Notes: generated by a model from the sequence alone, not told the origin. A stretch of DNA of 34,718 bases from Rhodoplanes elegans (GCF_016653355.1 NZ_NHSK01000036.1:1-34718), one strand, 5' to 3'; shown: positions 23,647-34,054, counted from the first letter of the stretch. Translations and numbers: made by a program.

Positions 23647-23730
23647 ATGGGTCGTTATTTCCTGCTGTGGATGCTCGGTATTCCGATTCCCGTGCTGGCG
23701 CTGATCTGGCTGTTCGGCGGCCTGCACTGA
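23647..23730 (+). CDS. 27-residue single-span membrane peptide
   Basis: The ATG at 23647 follows GAGGAGG by 5 bases and encodes MGRYFLLWMLGIPIPVLALI, then WLFGGLH and a stop. Almost the whole chain is one hydrophobic span with a proline pair in the middle. Very similar short peptides recur in rhizobial genomes. The exact EcfG promoter and strong ribosome-binding site make it a real gene. Function is unknown, probably envelope stress. A 12-bp-stem hairpin follows 50 bp after the stop. Confidence 0.8.
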   Translation: MGRYFLLWMLGIPIPVLALIWLFGGLH

Positions 23731-23780
23731 CGTCGGATCGGATACGGCACGGCCGTTCCACCGCGCATGACGGAAACAGA

Positions 23781-23807
23781 AGCGCCGCGGATCCGATCCG
23801 CGGCGCT
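23781..23807. terminator. Strong hairpin between the small peptide gene and a chemoreceptor gene
   Basis: AGCGCCGCGGAT (23781-23792) and ATCCGCGGCGCT (23796-23807) form a perfect 12-bp stem with a 3-nt loop between two convergent genes. No clear U-tract follows on either side, so it may act as a bidirectional terminator of lower efficiency. Confidence 0.6.
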
Positions 23808-23882
23808 TCGCCGTGTTCGATACGCTTCTTTCTTACGCTCTTTACGCTCGTCCGCCCGGCTGGCGTGCGGCCGGCACGGCGC

Positions 23883-25205
23883 TCACGCGGCCGAGCGATC
23901 CGCCCGCGGGCCGCGCTTGAGCGACTGCAGGAACTCGCGCACCGACACCGCGAGCCGATGCGACTGCTCGGCGAGCCCGCCTGACGCCGACATGGTGGTG
24001 CCGGCGTGGCGCTCGGATTCGCCCGCGTGGTCACTCACCCCGCGGATCGTCGTGACGATGTGCTGCACGCCGGCGAAGGCCTGCTCGATGTTGCGCGCGA
24101 TGTCCTGGGTCGCCTGCGACTGCGCCCCGATCGCCGTCGCGACGTGGGTCGTGATCTGATCCACCTCGGCGATGGTGGCGCCGATCGAGCCGATGGCGTC
24201 GACGGCGGCCCGCGTCGTGCTCTGCACCTCGACGATGCTCTTCGAAATGTCCTCGGTCGCCCGCGCCGTCTGGCCGGCGAGGCTCTTCACCTCCTGGGCG
24301 ACGACCGCGAACCCCTTGCCGGCCTCGCCGGCGCGGGCCGCCTCGATGGTGGCGTTGAGGGCCAGGAGGTTGGTCTGCGCCGCGATGGCGTTGATCAGCT
24401 CGACCACCTCGTCGATGCGGGCCGTCGCGGTCGACAGGCTGGCGATGGTGTCGCTCGCCTGCGCGACCTTGGTCACCGCCTCGCGGGCGATCGCGGCGGA
24501 GCGGTCGACGTCCCGACCGATCTCCTCGGCCGAGGCGGCGAGCTCGGTGGTCGCCGCCGCCACCGTCTCCATGTTGCTCGACGCGTCCTGGGAGGAGCGC
24601 TCCACCGCCTCGGCGCGGGTGCGCGTCTCGGTGGCGCCCTGGCCGAGCACGCCGGCGGTCGATTCCATGTTGCCGACCGCGCCCGCCATCGCGTCGACCA
24701 CGCGGCCGATCGCCTCCTCGAACTGCGCCGTGTCGGCGTTGAAGGCGGCGACCCGGCAGCGGATCACCTCCATCGCCTCGTTGATCGTCTCGGCGGCGAG
24801 CTTGACGCTGCCGTGCAGCCCCTTCGGCAGGATGCGGCGGTGATACTTGTCGTCGCGGATCGCCGCCATGGCGGCCGTCGATTCGCGCACGAAGGCGTCG
24901 CAGCGGTCGGTCGCGTCGTTGAAGGCGTGCTGCAGCCGGCCGAACGCGCCGCGATCCCTGATGGTCAAGATGCGCGCCTCGAAGTCGCCGCGGGCGACCC
25001 GCTCGGCGACGGCCGCGGCCTCGCGGCAGGCGCAACCCAGGACGGCGAGCCGCCAGGCGACCACGGCGAGTGCCAGCGCCGCGACGGCGAGGCCGCCGGC
25101 GAGCACGGTGGGCGCGGCGAACACGAGACCCGCGCCAGCGAGCACGAGCCCGAGCGCGGCGGCGACGACGCCGGCCGTCGCCTCAGAAAGCAAAGACGAG
25201 TTCAT
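23883..25205 (-). CDS. Methyl-accepting chemotaxis protein without a sensory domain, partner of the PAS protein
   Basis: From the ATG at 25205 the product has 440 residues. Two hydrophobic segments lie at about 8-50 with almost no periplasmic loop. A HAMP-like region follows ([16 protein letters not shown]), then a signalling domain with the conserved hairpin tip [20 protein letters not shown] at about 312-331. No CheR-binding pentapeptide is seen at the C-terminus. It starts within the last 23 bp of the PAS gene. By analogy with Aer, the separate PAS protein would sense redox or oxygen and signal through this membrane receptor to CheA. Confidence 0.87.
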   Translation of the reverse strand: MNSSLLSEATAGVVAAALGLVLAGAGLVFAAPTVLAGGLAVAALALAVVAWRLAVLGCACREAAAVAERVARGDFEARILTIRDRGAFGRLQHAFNDATDRCDAFVRESTAAMAAIRDDKYHRRILPKGLHGSVKLAAETINEAMEVIRCRVAAFNADTAQFEEAIGRVVDAMAGAVGNMESTAGVLGQGATETRTRAEAVERSSQDASSNMETVAAATTELAASAEEIGRDVDRSAAIAREAVTKVAQASDTIASLSTATARIDEVVELINAIAAQTNLLALNATIEAARAGEAGKGFAVVAQEVKSLAGQTARATEDISKSIVEVQSTTRAAVDAIGSIGATIAEVDQITTHVATAIGAQSQATQDIARNIEQAFAGVQHIVTTIRGVSDHAGESERHAGTTMSASGGLAEQSHRLAVSVREFLQSLKRGPRADRSAA

Positions 25206-25704
25206 CGTAGGGCATGCCTTGGGCGTCGACGAAGTCGAGGAGCCGGCGATAGCCGGCGGCGAGCGCATCCTTGCCGTTCGAATGCCGGACCTCCTCGCGC
25301 AGCACCTCCGCGTAGAGGGGCGCGACGGCCTCGACGGCACCGCGTTCGGGAACGCGCCGGTTCGAGTGATAGCCGACGATCCGCCGGTTCTCGTCGAACG
25401 ACGGTGTGACATGGGCGAACACCCAATAATGGTCGCCGTTCTTCGCCATGTTCTTCACATAGGCGAAGACCTCGCGGCCGTCCTGGATGGTGTCCCACAG
25501 GAGCTTGAACACGGCCCGGGGCATGTCGGGGTGGCGGATGATGCTGTGGGGCTGGCCCATCAGCTCCGCCACGCCGTAGCCGCAGATGTCGCAGAACACC
25601 TTGTTGGCGTACGTGATCCGGCCCTTGAGGTCGGTCTTCGAAACAATCAGATCGTGCGGACTGAAAAAGACTTCTCGATGGGTTGGACTAACCCGAACCG
25701 ACAT
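25183..25704 (-). CDS. PAS-domain sensor protein (Aer-like, separate from its receptor)
   Basis: The product has 173 residues. A PAS domain at about 18-125 includes [31 protein letters not shown] and [13 protein letters not shown], the pattern of Aer-type FAD-binding PAS domains. The C-terminus ends in a helical part and YDELVFAF. It overlaps the chemoreceptor gene by 23 bp in another frame. Similar free PAS proteins with this ending are known next to chemoreceptors, so the split is probably natural. No membrane segment. Longer upstream in-frame starts have no family match. The region 25705-25993 holds no gene. Confidence 0.85.
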   Translation of the reverse strand: MSVRVSPTHREVFFSPHDLIVSKTDLKGRITYANKVFCDICGYGVAELMGQPHSIIRHPDMPRAVFKLLWDTIQDGREVFAYVKNMAKNGDHYWVFAHVTPSFDENRRIVGYHSNRRVPERGAVEAVAPLYAEVLREEVRHSNGKDALAAGYRRLLDFVDAQGMPYDELVFAF

Positions 25705-25993
25705 GGCGCAATTCCCATTCCGACGTAACCCGTAAGCATCACTTGACGGCACGGTGGTAAACATTCGCCTACGGGCGCCGTCACAAAGATGTGGCAGGAC
25801 CTGCACATCATCCATGCAGGCTGGAATGACGGGCGCACCCTCGCCCGGTTCGGTTAACCCTTCGTTCACCAAAGCGTTGCCGATACCACCCTCCGGTGTA
25901 TGCTCGACGCCACATTGCACGCGAGCGGTGCACGAAAGGACCACGACACGCCGCCGCGGATGACGCAAAGGGGTAGTGACAGGGGGATTTTCG

Positions 25994-26344
25994 ATGCAGG
26001 ACCGTCGCCGCGAGCAGCGATGGCCGGCCTATCTGCGCGGCCGCATCAGCTTCGCGAACCGATTTTCAGCCGTCGACTGCCTGATCCGGAACACCTCACC
26101 GCGGGGGGCGCGCCTCGCCGTGCACAACAGCGCCGTGGTGCCCGACGAGTTCGATCTCGCCATCCCGCGCAAGGGCACCGAGGTGCGGGTCCGCGCCCGG
26201 TGGCGGAGCTTCGAGATCATCGGCGTCGAGGTGGTGACGGCGCCGGCCGCCGACGCCCCGATCCCGATCGGGCTCGCCCGGCGCATCCGCGACCTCGAAG
26301 CCGCCAACGACAGCCTGCGGCGCCGGCTCGCGCAGGACGACTGA
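25994..26344 (+). CDS. PilZ-domain protein with C-terminal coiled coil (first of a pair)
   Basis: The product has 116 residues from the ATG at 25994. RRREQRWPAYLRG at 4-16 and IRNTSPRGARLAV at 36-48 are the RxxxR and (D/N)xSxxG parts of a c-di-GMP-binding PilZ domain; the usual first Asp is Asn. A short heptad-like helix RIRDLEAANDSLRRRLAQ ends the chain. It may link c-di-GMP to motility or to the chemoreceptors alongside. Confidence 0.75.
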   Translation: MQDRRREQRWPAYLRGRISFANRFSAVDCLIRNTSPRGARLAVHNSAVVPDEFDLAIPRKGTEVRVRARWRSFEIIGVEVVTAPAADAPIPIGLARRIRDLEAANDSLRRRLAQDD

Positions 26345-26471
26345 CGATCCGTGCCACGCCCGACGCTCGCCGACCGCCGTTAAGGTTGAGGCGAGGCTCG
26401 GCTTGCCGTCCCGGTCGGGCACCCGCACAGTCATCCTCCGCGCCGGCACCGGCGCCGAGGAGGCCGCCACG

Positions 26472-26840
26472 ATGACGACGGACCGTCGCAAGACCCCGCG
26501 TACACCGTCCTATCTCGGCGGCCAGCTCGTCTTCTCCAATCAGCGGCTGAGCGCCGAGTGCATCGTCCGCGACCGGTCGGACACCGGGGCGCTCCTGTTC
26601 GTCGACGCGGCCGGCCGCCTGCCGGACAGCTTCGACCTCACCATCACCAAGACGCGCACCCGGTTCCGGGCGCGCACCCGCTGGCGCCGCGCCGACGCCA
26701 TCGGGGTCGAGCTCACCGAGCCGGTCGCCGCGCCGGCCGCCGCGGCCGCGCCGGCCGACCCGTTCGAGCACGACCGCATCCGCCGGCTCAAGGCGGAGAA
26801 CGAGCGGCTCAAGCGCCGCCTGCGCCAGCTCGAGGAGTGA
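26472..26840 (+). CDS. PilZ-domain protein with C-terminal coiled coil (second of a pair)
   Basis: The product has 122 residues from the ATG at 26472; an in-frame start at 26403 would add 23 residues. DRRKTPRTPSYLGGQL and VRDRSDTGALLFV at about 35-47 are the PilZ motifs, here with Asp and Ser kept. RIRRLKAENERLKRRLRQLEE forms the end, a clear leucine-zipper-like helix. It is a paralogue of the gene 127 bp upstream with the same architecture. Confidence 0.75.
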   Translation: MTTDRRKTPRTPSYLGGQLVFSNQRLSAECIVRDRSDTGALLFVDAAGRLPDSFDLTITKTRTRFRARTRWRRADAIGVELTEPVAAPAAAAAPADPFEHDRIRRLKAENERLKRRLRQLEE

Positions 26841-27022
26841 CGGGGGCGGCCACGGCACCGGTCTCCAGTGCGCCACCGCGAGAGCGTCGGCCCGCGCCCG
26901 CCGAAGCGCGATCGACGAACCCGTTACCCCCGCCTCGAATCGTCGCAGCCGCTCCGGCCGGGGGGTCTTTCTGTGCGGCACATGTCCTGCTATCGCTCTG
27001 ATCGGGAGATCGATCCGAGACG

Positions 27023-28183
27023 ATGAACGAGAGCATCCGCACCCCCGCCTCTCACGCGACGACGACGCTGGCGCCCGACGCGGCCTACGGGACCGCGCGC
27101 AGCGGCGACACGCGTGCCGGCGACCGCCCGTCCGGCGGCGCCGCGCCATCCTCGTCGCCCCGGCCGGCCGGCCACCCGCCGGTGAAGAACGGGCGAATCG
27201 GTGTGCTGATCGTCAATCTCGGCACGCCGGACGGCACCGACGCCGACTCGGTAAAAAAATACCTCAAGGAGTTCCTCTCCGACCGCCGGGTCATCGAGGA
27301 GACCGGGCTGATCTGGAAGCTCGTCCTCAACGGCATCATCCTGCGCACGCGGCCGGCCCAGAAGGGCCGCGACTACGAGAAGATCTGGAACACCGAGAAG
27401 AACGAATCGCCGCTCAAGACCATCACGCGGTCGCAGAGCGACATGCTCGCCGCGACCCTGGCGCCGGTCGACGGCCGGCTCCTGGTCGACTGGGCGATGC
27501 GCTACGGCAATCCTTCGATCGAGTCGCGCCTCGACGCCCTCAAGGCCGAGGGCTGCGACCGCATCCTGCTGGTGCCGCTCTATCCGCAATACGCCGCCGC
27601 GACGACGGCGACGGTGTGCGACGAGACGTTTCGCGCCCTCATGCGGATGCGCTGGCAGCCGACGCTGCGGGTCGCGCATCCCTGGTACGACGACCCGGTC
27701 TATATCGACGCGCTGGCCCGCTCGATCGAGGAGGAGCTGGCGAAGCTCAGCTTCGTGCCGGACGTCCTGATCGCCTCCTTCCACGGCATCCCGAAGGAGT
27801 ATTTCGACAAGGGCGACCCCTACTACTGCCACTGCGCCAAGACGCACCGGCTGCTGCGCGAGCGGCTCGGGATGGACGAGGACCGCTTCCGCCTCACCTT
27901 CCAGTCGCGCTTCGGCCGCGCCGAGTGGCTGCAGCCCTACACCGACATGACCGTCAAGGCGCTGGCCGAGAGCGGCGTGAAGAATCTCGCGATCGTCACG
28001 CCCGGCTTCACCTCGGACTGCCTGGAGACGCTGGAGGAGATCGCCGGCGAGAACGCCGAGATCTTCCACCACGGCGGCGGCGAGAACTTCGCCGCCCTTC
28101 CCTGCCTGAACGACAGCACCGCCGGCATGGACGTCATCCGCAATGTCGTGCTGCGCGAGCTGAAGGGCTGGGTGGACGGCTGA
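27023..28183 (+). CDS. hemH: Ferrochelatase
   Basis: The product has 386 residues. The family blocks are VLIVNLGTPDG at 61-71, PLYPQYAAATTATV at 185-198, SFHGIP with active-site His254 at 252-257, QSRFGRAEWLQPYT at 294-307 and TPGFTSDCLETLEEI with Glu338. It inserts Fe(II) into protoporphyrin IX in the last step of haem synthesis. The first 55 residues are a low-complexity Ala/Pro/Ser extension not needed by the family; the second half of it has no alternative ATG, so it may be real or a misread start. Cysteines 269, 271, 333 and 361 are placed so that an iron-sulfur cluster is possible. Confidence 0.95.
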   Translation: MNESIRTPASHATTTLAPDAAYGTARSGDTRAGDRPSGGAAPSSSPRPAGHPPVKNGRIGVLIVNLGTPDGTDADSVKKYLKEFLSDRRVIEETGLIWKLVLNGIILRTRPAQKGRDYEKIWNTEKNESPLKTITRSQSDMLAATLAPVDGRLLVDWAMRYGNPSIESRLDALKAEGCDRILLVPLYPQYAAATTATVCDETFRALMRMRWQPTLRVAHPWYDDPVYIDALARSIEEELAKLSFVPDVLIASFHGIPKEYFDKGDPYYCHCAKTHRLLRERLGMDEDRFRLTFQSRFGRAEWLQPYTDMTVKALAESGVKNLAIVTPGFTSDCLETLEEIAGENAEIFHHGGGENFAALPCLNDSTAGMDVIRNVVLRELKGWVDG

Positions 28184-28429
28184 CGGTCGCCGTCTTCACC
28201 CTCCGTTCACGGCGACGATGAAGTTTCCGGTCGCGCCGCCCGCCGGCGCGAACCCGCCCGTCACATCGGTCCCCTAAAGGTCGAAGGTCGGCCGCCGCAT
28301 CCGCGTCGCGGCTGCGGCCGGACGGCCGCCGACGTGCGGCATCCTCGCGGTCTCCTTGCGGTATCATGGCGACCCCGCCACACTTCGCGCCGGATTCGCG
28401 ACGGGAGCACTCGAACGGGAGTACGTTGG

Positions 28430-29431
28430 ATGATTCTCGGCGGCCTCGACATTTTCATCATTCTTCTCGTCCTTCTCGCCATCCTCACCGTCTTTCTCGG
28501 CGTCAAGACGGTGCCGCAGGGCTTCAACTGGACGGTCGAGCGGTTCGGCCGCTACACCCGCCTGCTCCCGCCCGGGCTCAACCTGATCGTCCCGTTCGTC
28601 GATCGGATCGGGCGCCGGATCAACGTCATGGAGCAGGTGCTCGACGTCCCCCAGCAGGACGTGATCACCAAGGACAACGCCACCGTCACGGTGGACGGCG
28701 TCGCCTTCTTCCAGGTGTTCGACGCCGTCAAGGCGAGCTACGAGGTGGCGCAGCTCGACCAGGCGATCGTCAAGCTGACCATGACCAACATCCGCTCGGT
28801 GATGGGCTCGATGGACCTCGACCAGGTTCTCTCCCACCGCGACGAGATCAACACCCGGCTGCTGCGCGTCGTCGACGCCGCCGTGTCGCCCTGGGGCATC
28901 AAGGTCACCCGCATCGAGATCAAGGACATCTTCCCGCCCGCCGACCTCGTCAACGCGATGGGCCGGCAGATGAAGGCGGAGCGCGAGAAGCGCGCCGAGA
29001 TCCTCTCCGCCGAAGGCCAGCGGCAGTCCGAAATCCTGCGGGCCGAGGGCGCCAAGCAGTCGCAGATTCTCGAGGCTGAAGGCCGGCGCGAGGCGGCGTT
29101 CCGCGACGCCGAGGCGCGCGAGCGCCTCGCCCAGGCCGAGGCCAAGGCGACCGAGATGGTGAGCGTCGCGGTCGAGCAGGGCAACGTCGCGGCGCTGAAC
29201 TACTTCATCGCCGAGAAATACCTGAAGGCCTTCGCCGAGCTCGCCCGCTCGCCGAACCAGAAGGTGCTGATGCTGCCGATCGAGGCGACCAGCGTGCTCG
29301 GCTCGCTCGCCGGCATCGCCGAGATCGCCAAGTCCACGTTCGAGGAGAAGGCGCAGGGCGCGCCGCGCGCCGCCGGCCGGCCGGCGCCGACCGGCCCCGC
29401 CGTGCCGCCGCCTCCGCCACCCGTGAGGTGA
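28430..29431 (+). CDS. SPFH/Band 7 membrane protein (QmcA/stomatin-like)
   Basis: The product has 333 residues from the ATG at 28430. One N-terminal membrane segment lies at about 5-25, then an SPFH domain (VPQGFNWTVERFGRYTRLLPPGLNLIVPF) and a long charged coiled coil (about 180-255, KAEREKRAEILSAEGQRQSE). The tail is Pro-rich (PPPPPPVR). It is the stomatin-like partner that with NfeD shapes membrane microdomains and protein quality control. The NfeD gene starts 3 bp after its stop. Nothing else is seen in 28184-28429. Confidence 0.92.
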   Translation: MILGGLDIFIILLVLLAILTVFLGVKTVPQGFNWTVERFGRYTRLLPPGLNLIVPFVDRIGRRINVMEQVLDVPQQDVITKDNATVTVDGVAFFQVFDAVKASYEVAQLDQAIVKLTMTNIRSVMGSMDLDQVLSHRDEINTRLLRVVDAAVSPWGIKVTRIEIKDIFPPADLVNAMGRQMKAEREKRAEILSAEGQRQSEILRAEGAKQSQILEAEGRREAAFRDAEARERLAQAEAKATEMVSVAVEQGNVAALNYFIAEKYLKAFAELARSPNQKVLMLPIEATSVLGSLAGIAEIAKSTFEEKAQGAPRAAGRPAPTGPAVPPPPPPVR

Positions 29432-29434
29432 CAA

Positions 29435-29890
29435 ATGTCCGTCCTGTCGTCGCTCGCCACGTCGCTCGGTCCGTGGGGCTGGCTCGCGGCCGCCGCCGTG
29501 CTGCTGATCGCCGAGATCGTGGTGCCGGGCGTCTTTCTCCTGTGGCTCGGCATCGCCGCCCTGATCGTCGGCCTCGTCTCGTTCGTGATCGACTGGGGTT
29601 GGCAGCTGCAGTGGCTCGCCTTCGCGCTGATCTCGCTCGCCGCGATTCCGCTGTGGCGCAAGCTCGCGCGTGCCGGCGAGACGACCGACCAGCCGTTCCT
29701 CAACAAGCGCCTGGAGGCGATGGTCGGCCGCGTCTTCACGCTCGAGCGGCCGATCGTCGGCGGCTCCGGCACCATCGCGGTCGACGACACGGTGTGGCGG
29801 GTCTCCGGCGACGACGCGCCGGCCGGCACCCGCATCCGCATCGCCCGGGTAGACGGTGCCACCATTCACGTCGAGCGGGCGGAGGCGTGA
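29435..29890 (+). CDS. NfeD-family membrane protein (short form)
   Basis: The product has 151 residues. Hydrophobic segments lie at about 14-36, 37-53 and 55-70, followed by an OB-fold-like C-terminus (about 90-150) with GRVFTLERPIVGGSGTI and a VWRVSGDD strand. No protease domain, so this is the short NfeD that works with the upstream SPFH protein, encoded 3 bp away. Confidence 0.92.
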   Translation: MSVLSSLATSLGPWGWLAAAAVLLIAEIVVPGVFLLWLGIAALIVGLVSFVIDWGWQLQWLAFALISLAAIPLWRKLARAGETTDQPFLNKRLEAMVGRVFTLERPIVGGSGTIAVDDTVWRVSGDDAPAGTRIRIARVDGATIHVERAEA

Positions 29891-29926
29891 CGCTCCGCCC
29901 GGTCCGCCGCGCCGACGGCGCGCCGC

Positions 29927-31930
29927 TCAGGCGGCCCGGACCGTGGCCAGGAACCGCTGGACCTCGCTGCGGAGCTGATTGCTCTCGATCGCGAGCTGGC
30001 CGGCCGCGTTGAGGACCTCGCCCGAGGCCGCGCCGGTCTCGGCGGCCCCGCGGCTCACCGCCACGATGGTGCGGGCGACCTCCGACGTTCCGGACGCCGC
30101 CTGCTGGATGTTGCGCGAGATCTCCGCCGTGGCGGCACCCTGCTGCTCGACGGCCGCGGCGACCGCCGACGCGACCTCGGCGATCTGGCCGATCGTCCCC
30201 GAAATCTCCTTGATGGCGGAGACGGAGTCCTGGGTCGCCGCCTGCATGGCCGCGATCTGGGCCGAGATCTCGCCCGTCGCCTTGGCGGTCTGGCCGGCCA
30301 GGGCCTTCACCTCGGAGGCGACGACGGCGAAGCCCTTGCCGGCCTCGCCGGCGCGGGCCGCCTCGATGGCGGCGTTGAGGGCGAGCAGATTGGTTTGCTC
30401 GGCCACGTCGGTGATCAGCCGCACCACGTCGCCGATGCGCTGCGCCGCGATCGAGAGCTGACCGACCAGGACGTCGGTCTTGGCCGCCTGGGTCACCGCC
30501 GCTTCGGCGATGCGGCCCGAGACCTGCACCTGCCGGCTGATCTCGCCGATCGACGAGGTCATCTCGTCGGTCGCCGCGGCCACGGCCTGGACATTGGTGG
30601 AGGCCTCTTCCGAAGCCGCGCTCACGGTCGTCGACATGTGCTGCGTCTGGTCGGCCGTGCGGGTGAGCGTCGTGGCGGTCGCCTCCAGCTCGGTCGCCGC
30701 CGACGAGACGGTCGCGATGATGCCGCCGACCGCCGCCTCGAACTGGTCGGCGATCCGATGGACGGCGACGCGCTGCTCGCGCGCCGCGCTCTCGGCCGCG
30801 GCGCGCTGCGCGGTCTCCATGCGGCCGATCCGCAGCAGGTTGTCCTTGAAGGTCTGCGCCGCGCGGGCATTGTCGCCGACCTCGTCGTGCCGCTCCGTGT
30901 AGGGCACGTCGACGTCGGTGCGGCCCTGCGCGAGCTCGATCAGCACCGAGGTGACGCGGCGGATCGGCCGCGCGATCCCGCGTCCGATCAGGAAGGCGAG
31001 CAGACCGCCGATCAGAATCGCCGCCGCCACCAGGACCTGTTGCACCGTGACGGTGGTCGACACGGTCGCGTCGGACGCCTCGCGGGCGGCCTGGAACTCG
31101 CGCTCGAGCGAATGCTGCGCATCGCGCAGCGCCTGCTGGATCGCGTCGACGCCGGGGACCAGGACGTCGTTGAACAGCTCGTCGCTCTTGGTGAAGGTCG
31201 AGGCGAGGTGCTCGAAGCTCGCTGCGAACACGGCCAGCGTCGCGTTGACCGGGCCGAGCACCGCCAACACGTCGGCGGGGAGGTCGGTCTGCTCCATGAT
31301 GGCGAGCGCCTCGTAGGCGTTCTGGATCGCCGTCCGGAAGCGCTGGCCCGCCCTGGCGTCACGGGTCGCGATGAACTGCCAGATCTCCAGACGCACGGTC
31401 TGGATGCTCTTCTCCAGCTCGGCGAGCGCGAGGGCGGCGTCCGGATTGGCGCCGGCCGCGGCGCTCGTCCGCGCGAGCGCCTTCATCAGATCGACGCCGC
31501 CGGCATCGAGCTTGGCCCGCTCCTCCCCGAGGCTGCGCCCGAGCCCGATCAGCGCCTCCCGCTGCTTCTGGAACTCGTCCAGCGCCAGCGCCGCGTTCTC
31601 GTAGATCTCGCGCCGGGCGCGTGAGCCGGAGGCCGCCGCCACGGACTGGATCATGCCGCGGATGCGGCTCGACGCCTCGGCGCCTTCGCGCACCGCCTCC
31701 TCGGCCCCGTCGAGCTTGAAGCGCAGCGCCGCGCGACGCATCACCTCGAGATCGTTGGTGATCTGCAAGGCTCGCGCATTGCCGTCGGCGAGCATGCTCA
31801 TGGTCTCGACGCGGGACTCGATCGACAGGAGCCCGACGGCGCCGAAGGCGGCGATGCCGACGGCGAACAAGAGCGCCACACCGAAGCCCGAATAGATCCG
31901 CGTCGCCAGCTTCAGCCGAAGATGCCGCAT
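29927..31930 (-). CDS. Methyl-accepting chemotaxis protein with large helical periplasmic domain
   Basis: The product has 667 residues from the ATG at 31930, preceded by a GGGGGG tract; a GTG six bases upstream is an alternative. Membrane segments lie at about 12-35 and 305-325. The roughly 270-residue periplasmic part is mainly helical, resembling a four-helix-bundle sensor. HAMP follows ([20 protein letters not shown]), then the signalling domain with [20 protein letters not shown]. The C-terminal 60 residues (ending [16 protein letters not shown] and VRAA) are almost the same as in the next two receptors. Ligand unknown. Confidence 0.9.
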   Translation of the reverse strand: MRHLRLKLATRIYSGFGVALLFAVGIAAFGAVGLLSIESRVETMSMLADGNARALQITNDLEVMRRAALRFKLDGAEEAVREGAEASSRIRGMIQSVAAASGSRARREIYENAALALDEFQKQREALIGLGRSLGEERAKLDAGGVDLMKALARTSAAAGANPDAALALAELEKSIQTVRLEIWQFIATRDARAGQRFRTAIQNAYEALAIMEQTDLPADVLAVLGPVNATLAVFAASFEHLASTFTKSDELFNDVLVPGVDAIQQALRDAQHSLEREFQAAREASDATVSTTVTVQQVLVAAAILIGGLLAFLIGRGIARPIRRVTSVLIELAQGRTDVDVPYTERHDEVGDNARAAQTFKDNLLRIGRMETAQRAAAESAAREQRVAVHRIADQFEAAVGGIIATVSSAATELEATATTLTRTADQTQHMSTTVSAASEEASTNVQAVAAATDEMTSSIGEISRQVQVSGRIAEAAVTQAAKTDVLVGQLSIAAQRIGDVVRLITDVAEQTNLLALNAAIEAARAGEAGKGFAVVASEVKALAGQTAKATGEISAQIAAMQAATQDSVSAIKEISGTIGQIAEVASAVAAAVEQQGAATAEISRNIQQAASGTSEVARTIVAVSRGAAETGAASGEVLNAAGQLAIESNQLRSEVQRFLATVRAA

Positions 31931-32040
31931 GATCACGCCCCCCGGATTACATCCCTTGGTAGCGCTAGTCGGATTAATGAATTTGTAAAAATGGCCCGCT
32001 TTCGCGATCCGGCCTACTTCGTAGCCAAAAGGAATCGGGC

Positions 32041-32064
32041 GCGCCCGGGCTGCAGCCCGGGCGC
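32041..32064 (-). terminator. Hairpin after the Cache chemoreceptor gene
   Basis: GCGCCCGGGC (32041-32050) and GCCCGGGCGC (32055-32064) form a perfect 10-bp stem around TGCA. On the minus strand CCGATTCCTTTT follows, a weak U-tract. It lies 78 bp after the receptor stop. Confidence 0.6.
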
Positions 32065-32142
32065 CGGCATCATCGCACTTCGATCGATGTCGCCGCGGCC
32101 GCGGGCGTCAGCACCGGCGCCGGGTCGGGCGGCCCGCTGTCC

Positions 32143-33834
32143 TCACGCGGCTCGCACCGAGTCGAGGAACTTGGCCACCTCGCTGCGGAGCTGATTGCTC
32201 TCGATCGCGAGCTGGCCGGCGGCGTTCAGGACCTCGCCCGACGCCGCCCCGGTCTCCTCGGCACCGCGGCTCACCTCGACGATGTTCTGCGCCACCCGGC
32301 TGGTGCCCGAGGCCGCCTGTTGGATGTTGCGCGAGATCTCGGCCGTCGCCGCGCCCTGCTCCTCCACGGCGGCCGCGATGGCGGACGCGACCTCGGCGAT
32401 CTGCCCGATGGTGCCGGAGATCTCCTTGATGGCGGCGACCGAGTCCTGCGTCGCCGCCTGCATGGCGGAAATCTGCGCCGAGATCTCGCCGGTCGCCTTG
32501 GCGGTCTGGCCGGCCAGCGCCTTCACCTCCTGGGCCACCACGGCGAATCCCTTGCCGGCCTCGCCGGCGCGGGCGGCTTCGATCGTGGCGTTCAGCGCCA
32601 GGAGATTGGTCTGTTCGGCGATGTCGGTGATCAGCTTGACCACGTCGCCGATGCGGCTCGCCGCTTGCGACAGCTCGCCGACGCGGGCGTCGGTCTTCGC
32701 CGCCTGGCTCACCGCGTCGTCGGCGATGCGGCTCGAGGTCTGCACCTGGCGCGAGATCTCGCCGATCGACGAGGTCATCTCGTTGGTCGCCGCGGCGACG
32801 GCCTGGACATTGCTCGACGCCTCCTCGGACGCCGCGCTGACGGTCGCCGACTTCTGCTGGGTCTGATCGGCCGTGCGGGTGAGCGTGGTGGCGGTCGCCT
32901 CCAGCTCGGTCGCCGCCGACGAGACGGTCGCGATGATGCCGCCGACCGCCTGCTCGAACTGATCGGCCAGCCGCACCATGTCGGCCTTGCGCTGCGCCGC
33001 GGCTCGGGCCTCCGCCTCGTGCTGCTCGGCTTCGAGCCGCCGGCGCTCGATCGCGTTGGTCTTGAACACCGCGACCGCGTCGGCCATGGCGCCGACCTCG
33101 TCCTTGCGGCCGACCCCGGGAATCTCCGCATCGAGACGGCCCGCCGCGAGCTCCTTCATGGCCGACGTCATCGCCTTCAGGGGCCGCACGAGACCGCGCG
33201 CCATCAGGACCGAGACGACGAGCGTGATCAGCATCACGAGGCCGGCGATCATCAGGGACTTGCGCGTGGCGGCCCAGGCCTGCTCGTCGAGATCGTCGAT
33301 GTAGACGCCGGTCGCGACGGCCCAGCCCCAAGGCTTGAAGCCGGCCACATAGGTCAGCTTGGGCTGCGGATCCGTGACACCGGGCTTCACCTGGTCGTAG
33401 CGGACGTAACCGTTGCCGTCGCGGGCGACCGCCTCGGCGAAGGCCTTGTAGAACCGGAAGCCGTTGGCGTCCTTGAAGTCGGACATGTCCTTGCCGGCCA
33501 TCTCGGGCCGCAGCGGGTTCATGACCAGGCGAGTCTTGTCGTCGAGAATGAAGAAGTAGTCGCCGTTGCCGTAGCGCAGCACGCCGACCCTGGCCTGGGC
33601 ACGCTTCTGCGCGTCGGCCGTCGAGATCCGGCCGGCCTGAGCCTCGGCGTGCTCCTCCTTGACGATCCCGATCGCCAGATCGACCAGGTGGCGCAACTCC
33701 AGCTTCCGCTGATCCTGCAGGCCTGCGGCCAGCTCACGGGAGTCGAACAGGGCGATTCCCAGCAGCCCGAGGAATCCGAGACCGATCACCGCATAGATGC
33801 GAGCCCCGATGGTCATTCTGATTGTCGCAAGCAC
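32143..33834 (-). CDS. Methyl-accepting chemotaxis protein with a Cache sensor
   Basis: The product has 563 residues. The GTG at 33834 is chosen because GGAGG lies 7 bases before it; the internal ATG at 33816 has no ribosome-binding site. Membrane segments lie at about 12-32 and 190-212. Between them is a single Cache-type periplasmic sensor ([19 protein letters not shown], then [12 protein letters not shown]). HAMP follows, then the signalling tip [20 protein letters not shown]. Single-Cache receptors often bind small organic acids. The signalling domain is nearly identical to those of its two neighbours. Confidence 0.9.
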   Translation of the reverse strand: MLATIRMTIGARIYAVIGLGFLGLLGIALFDSRELAAGLQDQRKLELRHLVDLAIGIVKEEHAEAQAGRISTADAQKRAQARVGVLRYGNGDYFFILDDKTRLVMNPLRPEMAGKDMSDFKDANGFRFYKAFAEAVARDGNGYVRYDQVKPGVTDPQPKLTYVAGFKPWGWAVATGVYIDDLDEQAWAATRKSLMIAGLVMLITLVVSVLMARGLVRPLKAMTSAMKELAAGRLDAEIPGVGRKDEVGAMADAVAVFKTNAIERRRLEAEQHEAEARAAAQRKADMVRLADQFEQAVGGIIATVSSAATELEATATTLTRTADQTQQKSATVSAASEEASSNVQAVAAATNEMTSSIGEISRQVQTSSRIADDAVSQAAKTDARVGELSQAASRIGDVVKLITDIAEQTNLLALNATIEAARAGEAGKGFAVVAQEVKALAGQTAKATGEISAQISAMQAATQDSVAAIKEISGTIGQIAEVASAIAAAVEEQGAATAEISRNIQQAASGTSRVAQNIVEVSRGAEETGAASGEVLNAAGQLAIESNQLRSEVAKFLDSVRAA

Positions 33835-34054
33835 GGCATGGCCTCCACGGCCCGGGCCACGCCGTCTCGCAACGCGGCGCAGCGGTATCGTTCATCGCAG
33901 AAAGCCGGTCCGGCGTCTCCGACCAGGCGGATCGACGCGGATGCGAGCGGCGGGCGAACTTCATTTCCAGGTTCGGATTTAGCCGAAGACCGTAAACAAA
34001 TCGCAGACCGCGTGTACCGGACCGTCGCCGCCGACGATGCGCCGCCAGGACGCC

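Noticed and set aside
24006-25409. Long plus-strand frame opposite the PAS/chemoreceptor genes
   Set aside because: Arg/Asp/Gly-rich shadow of well-recognised genes.
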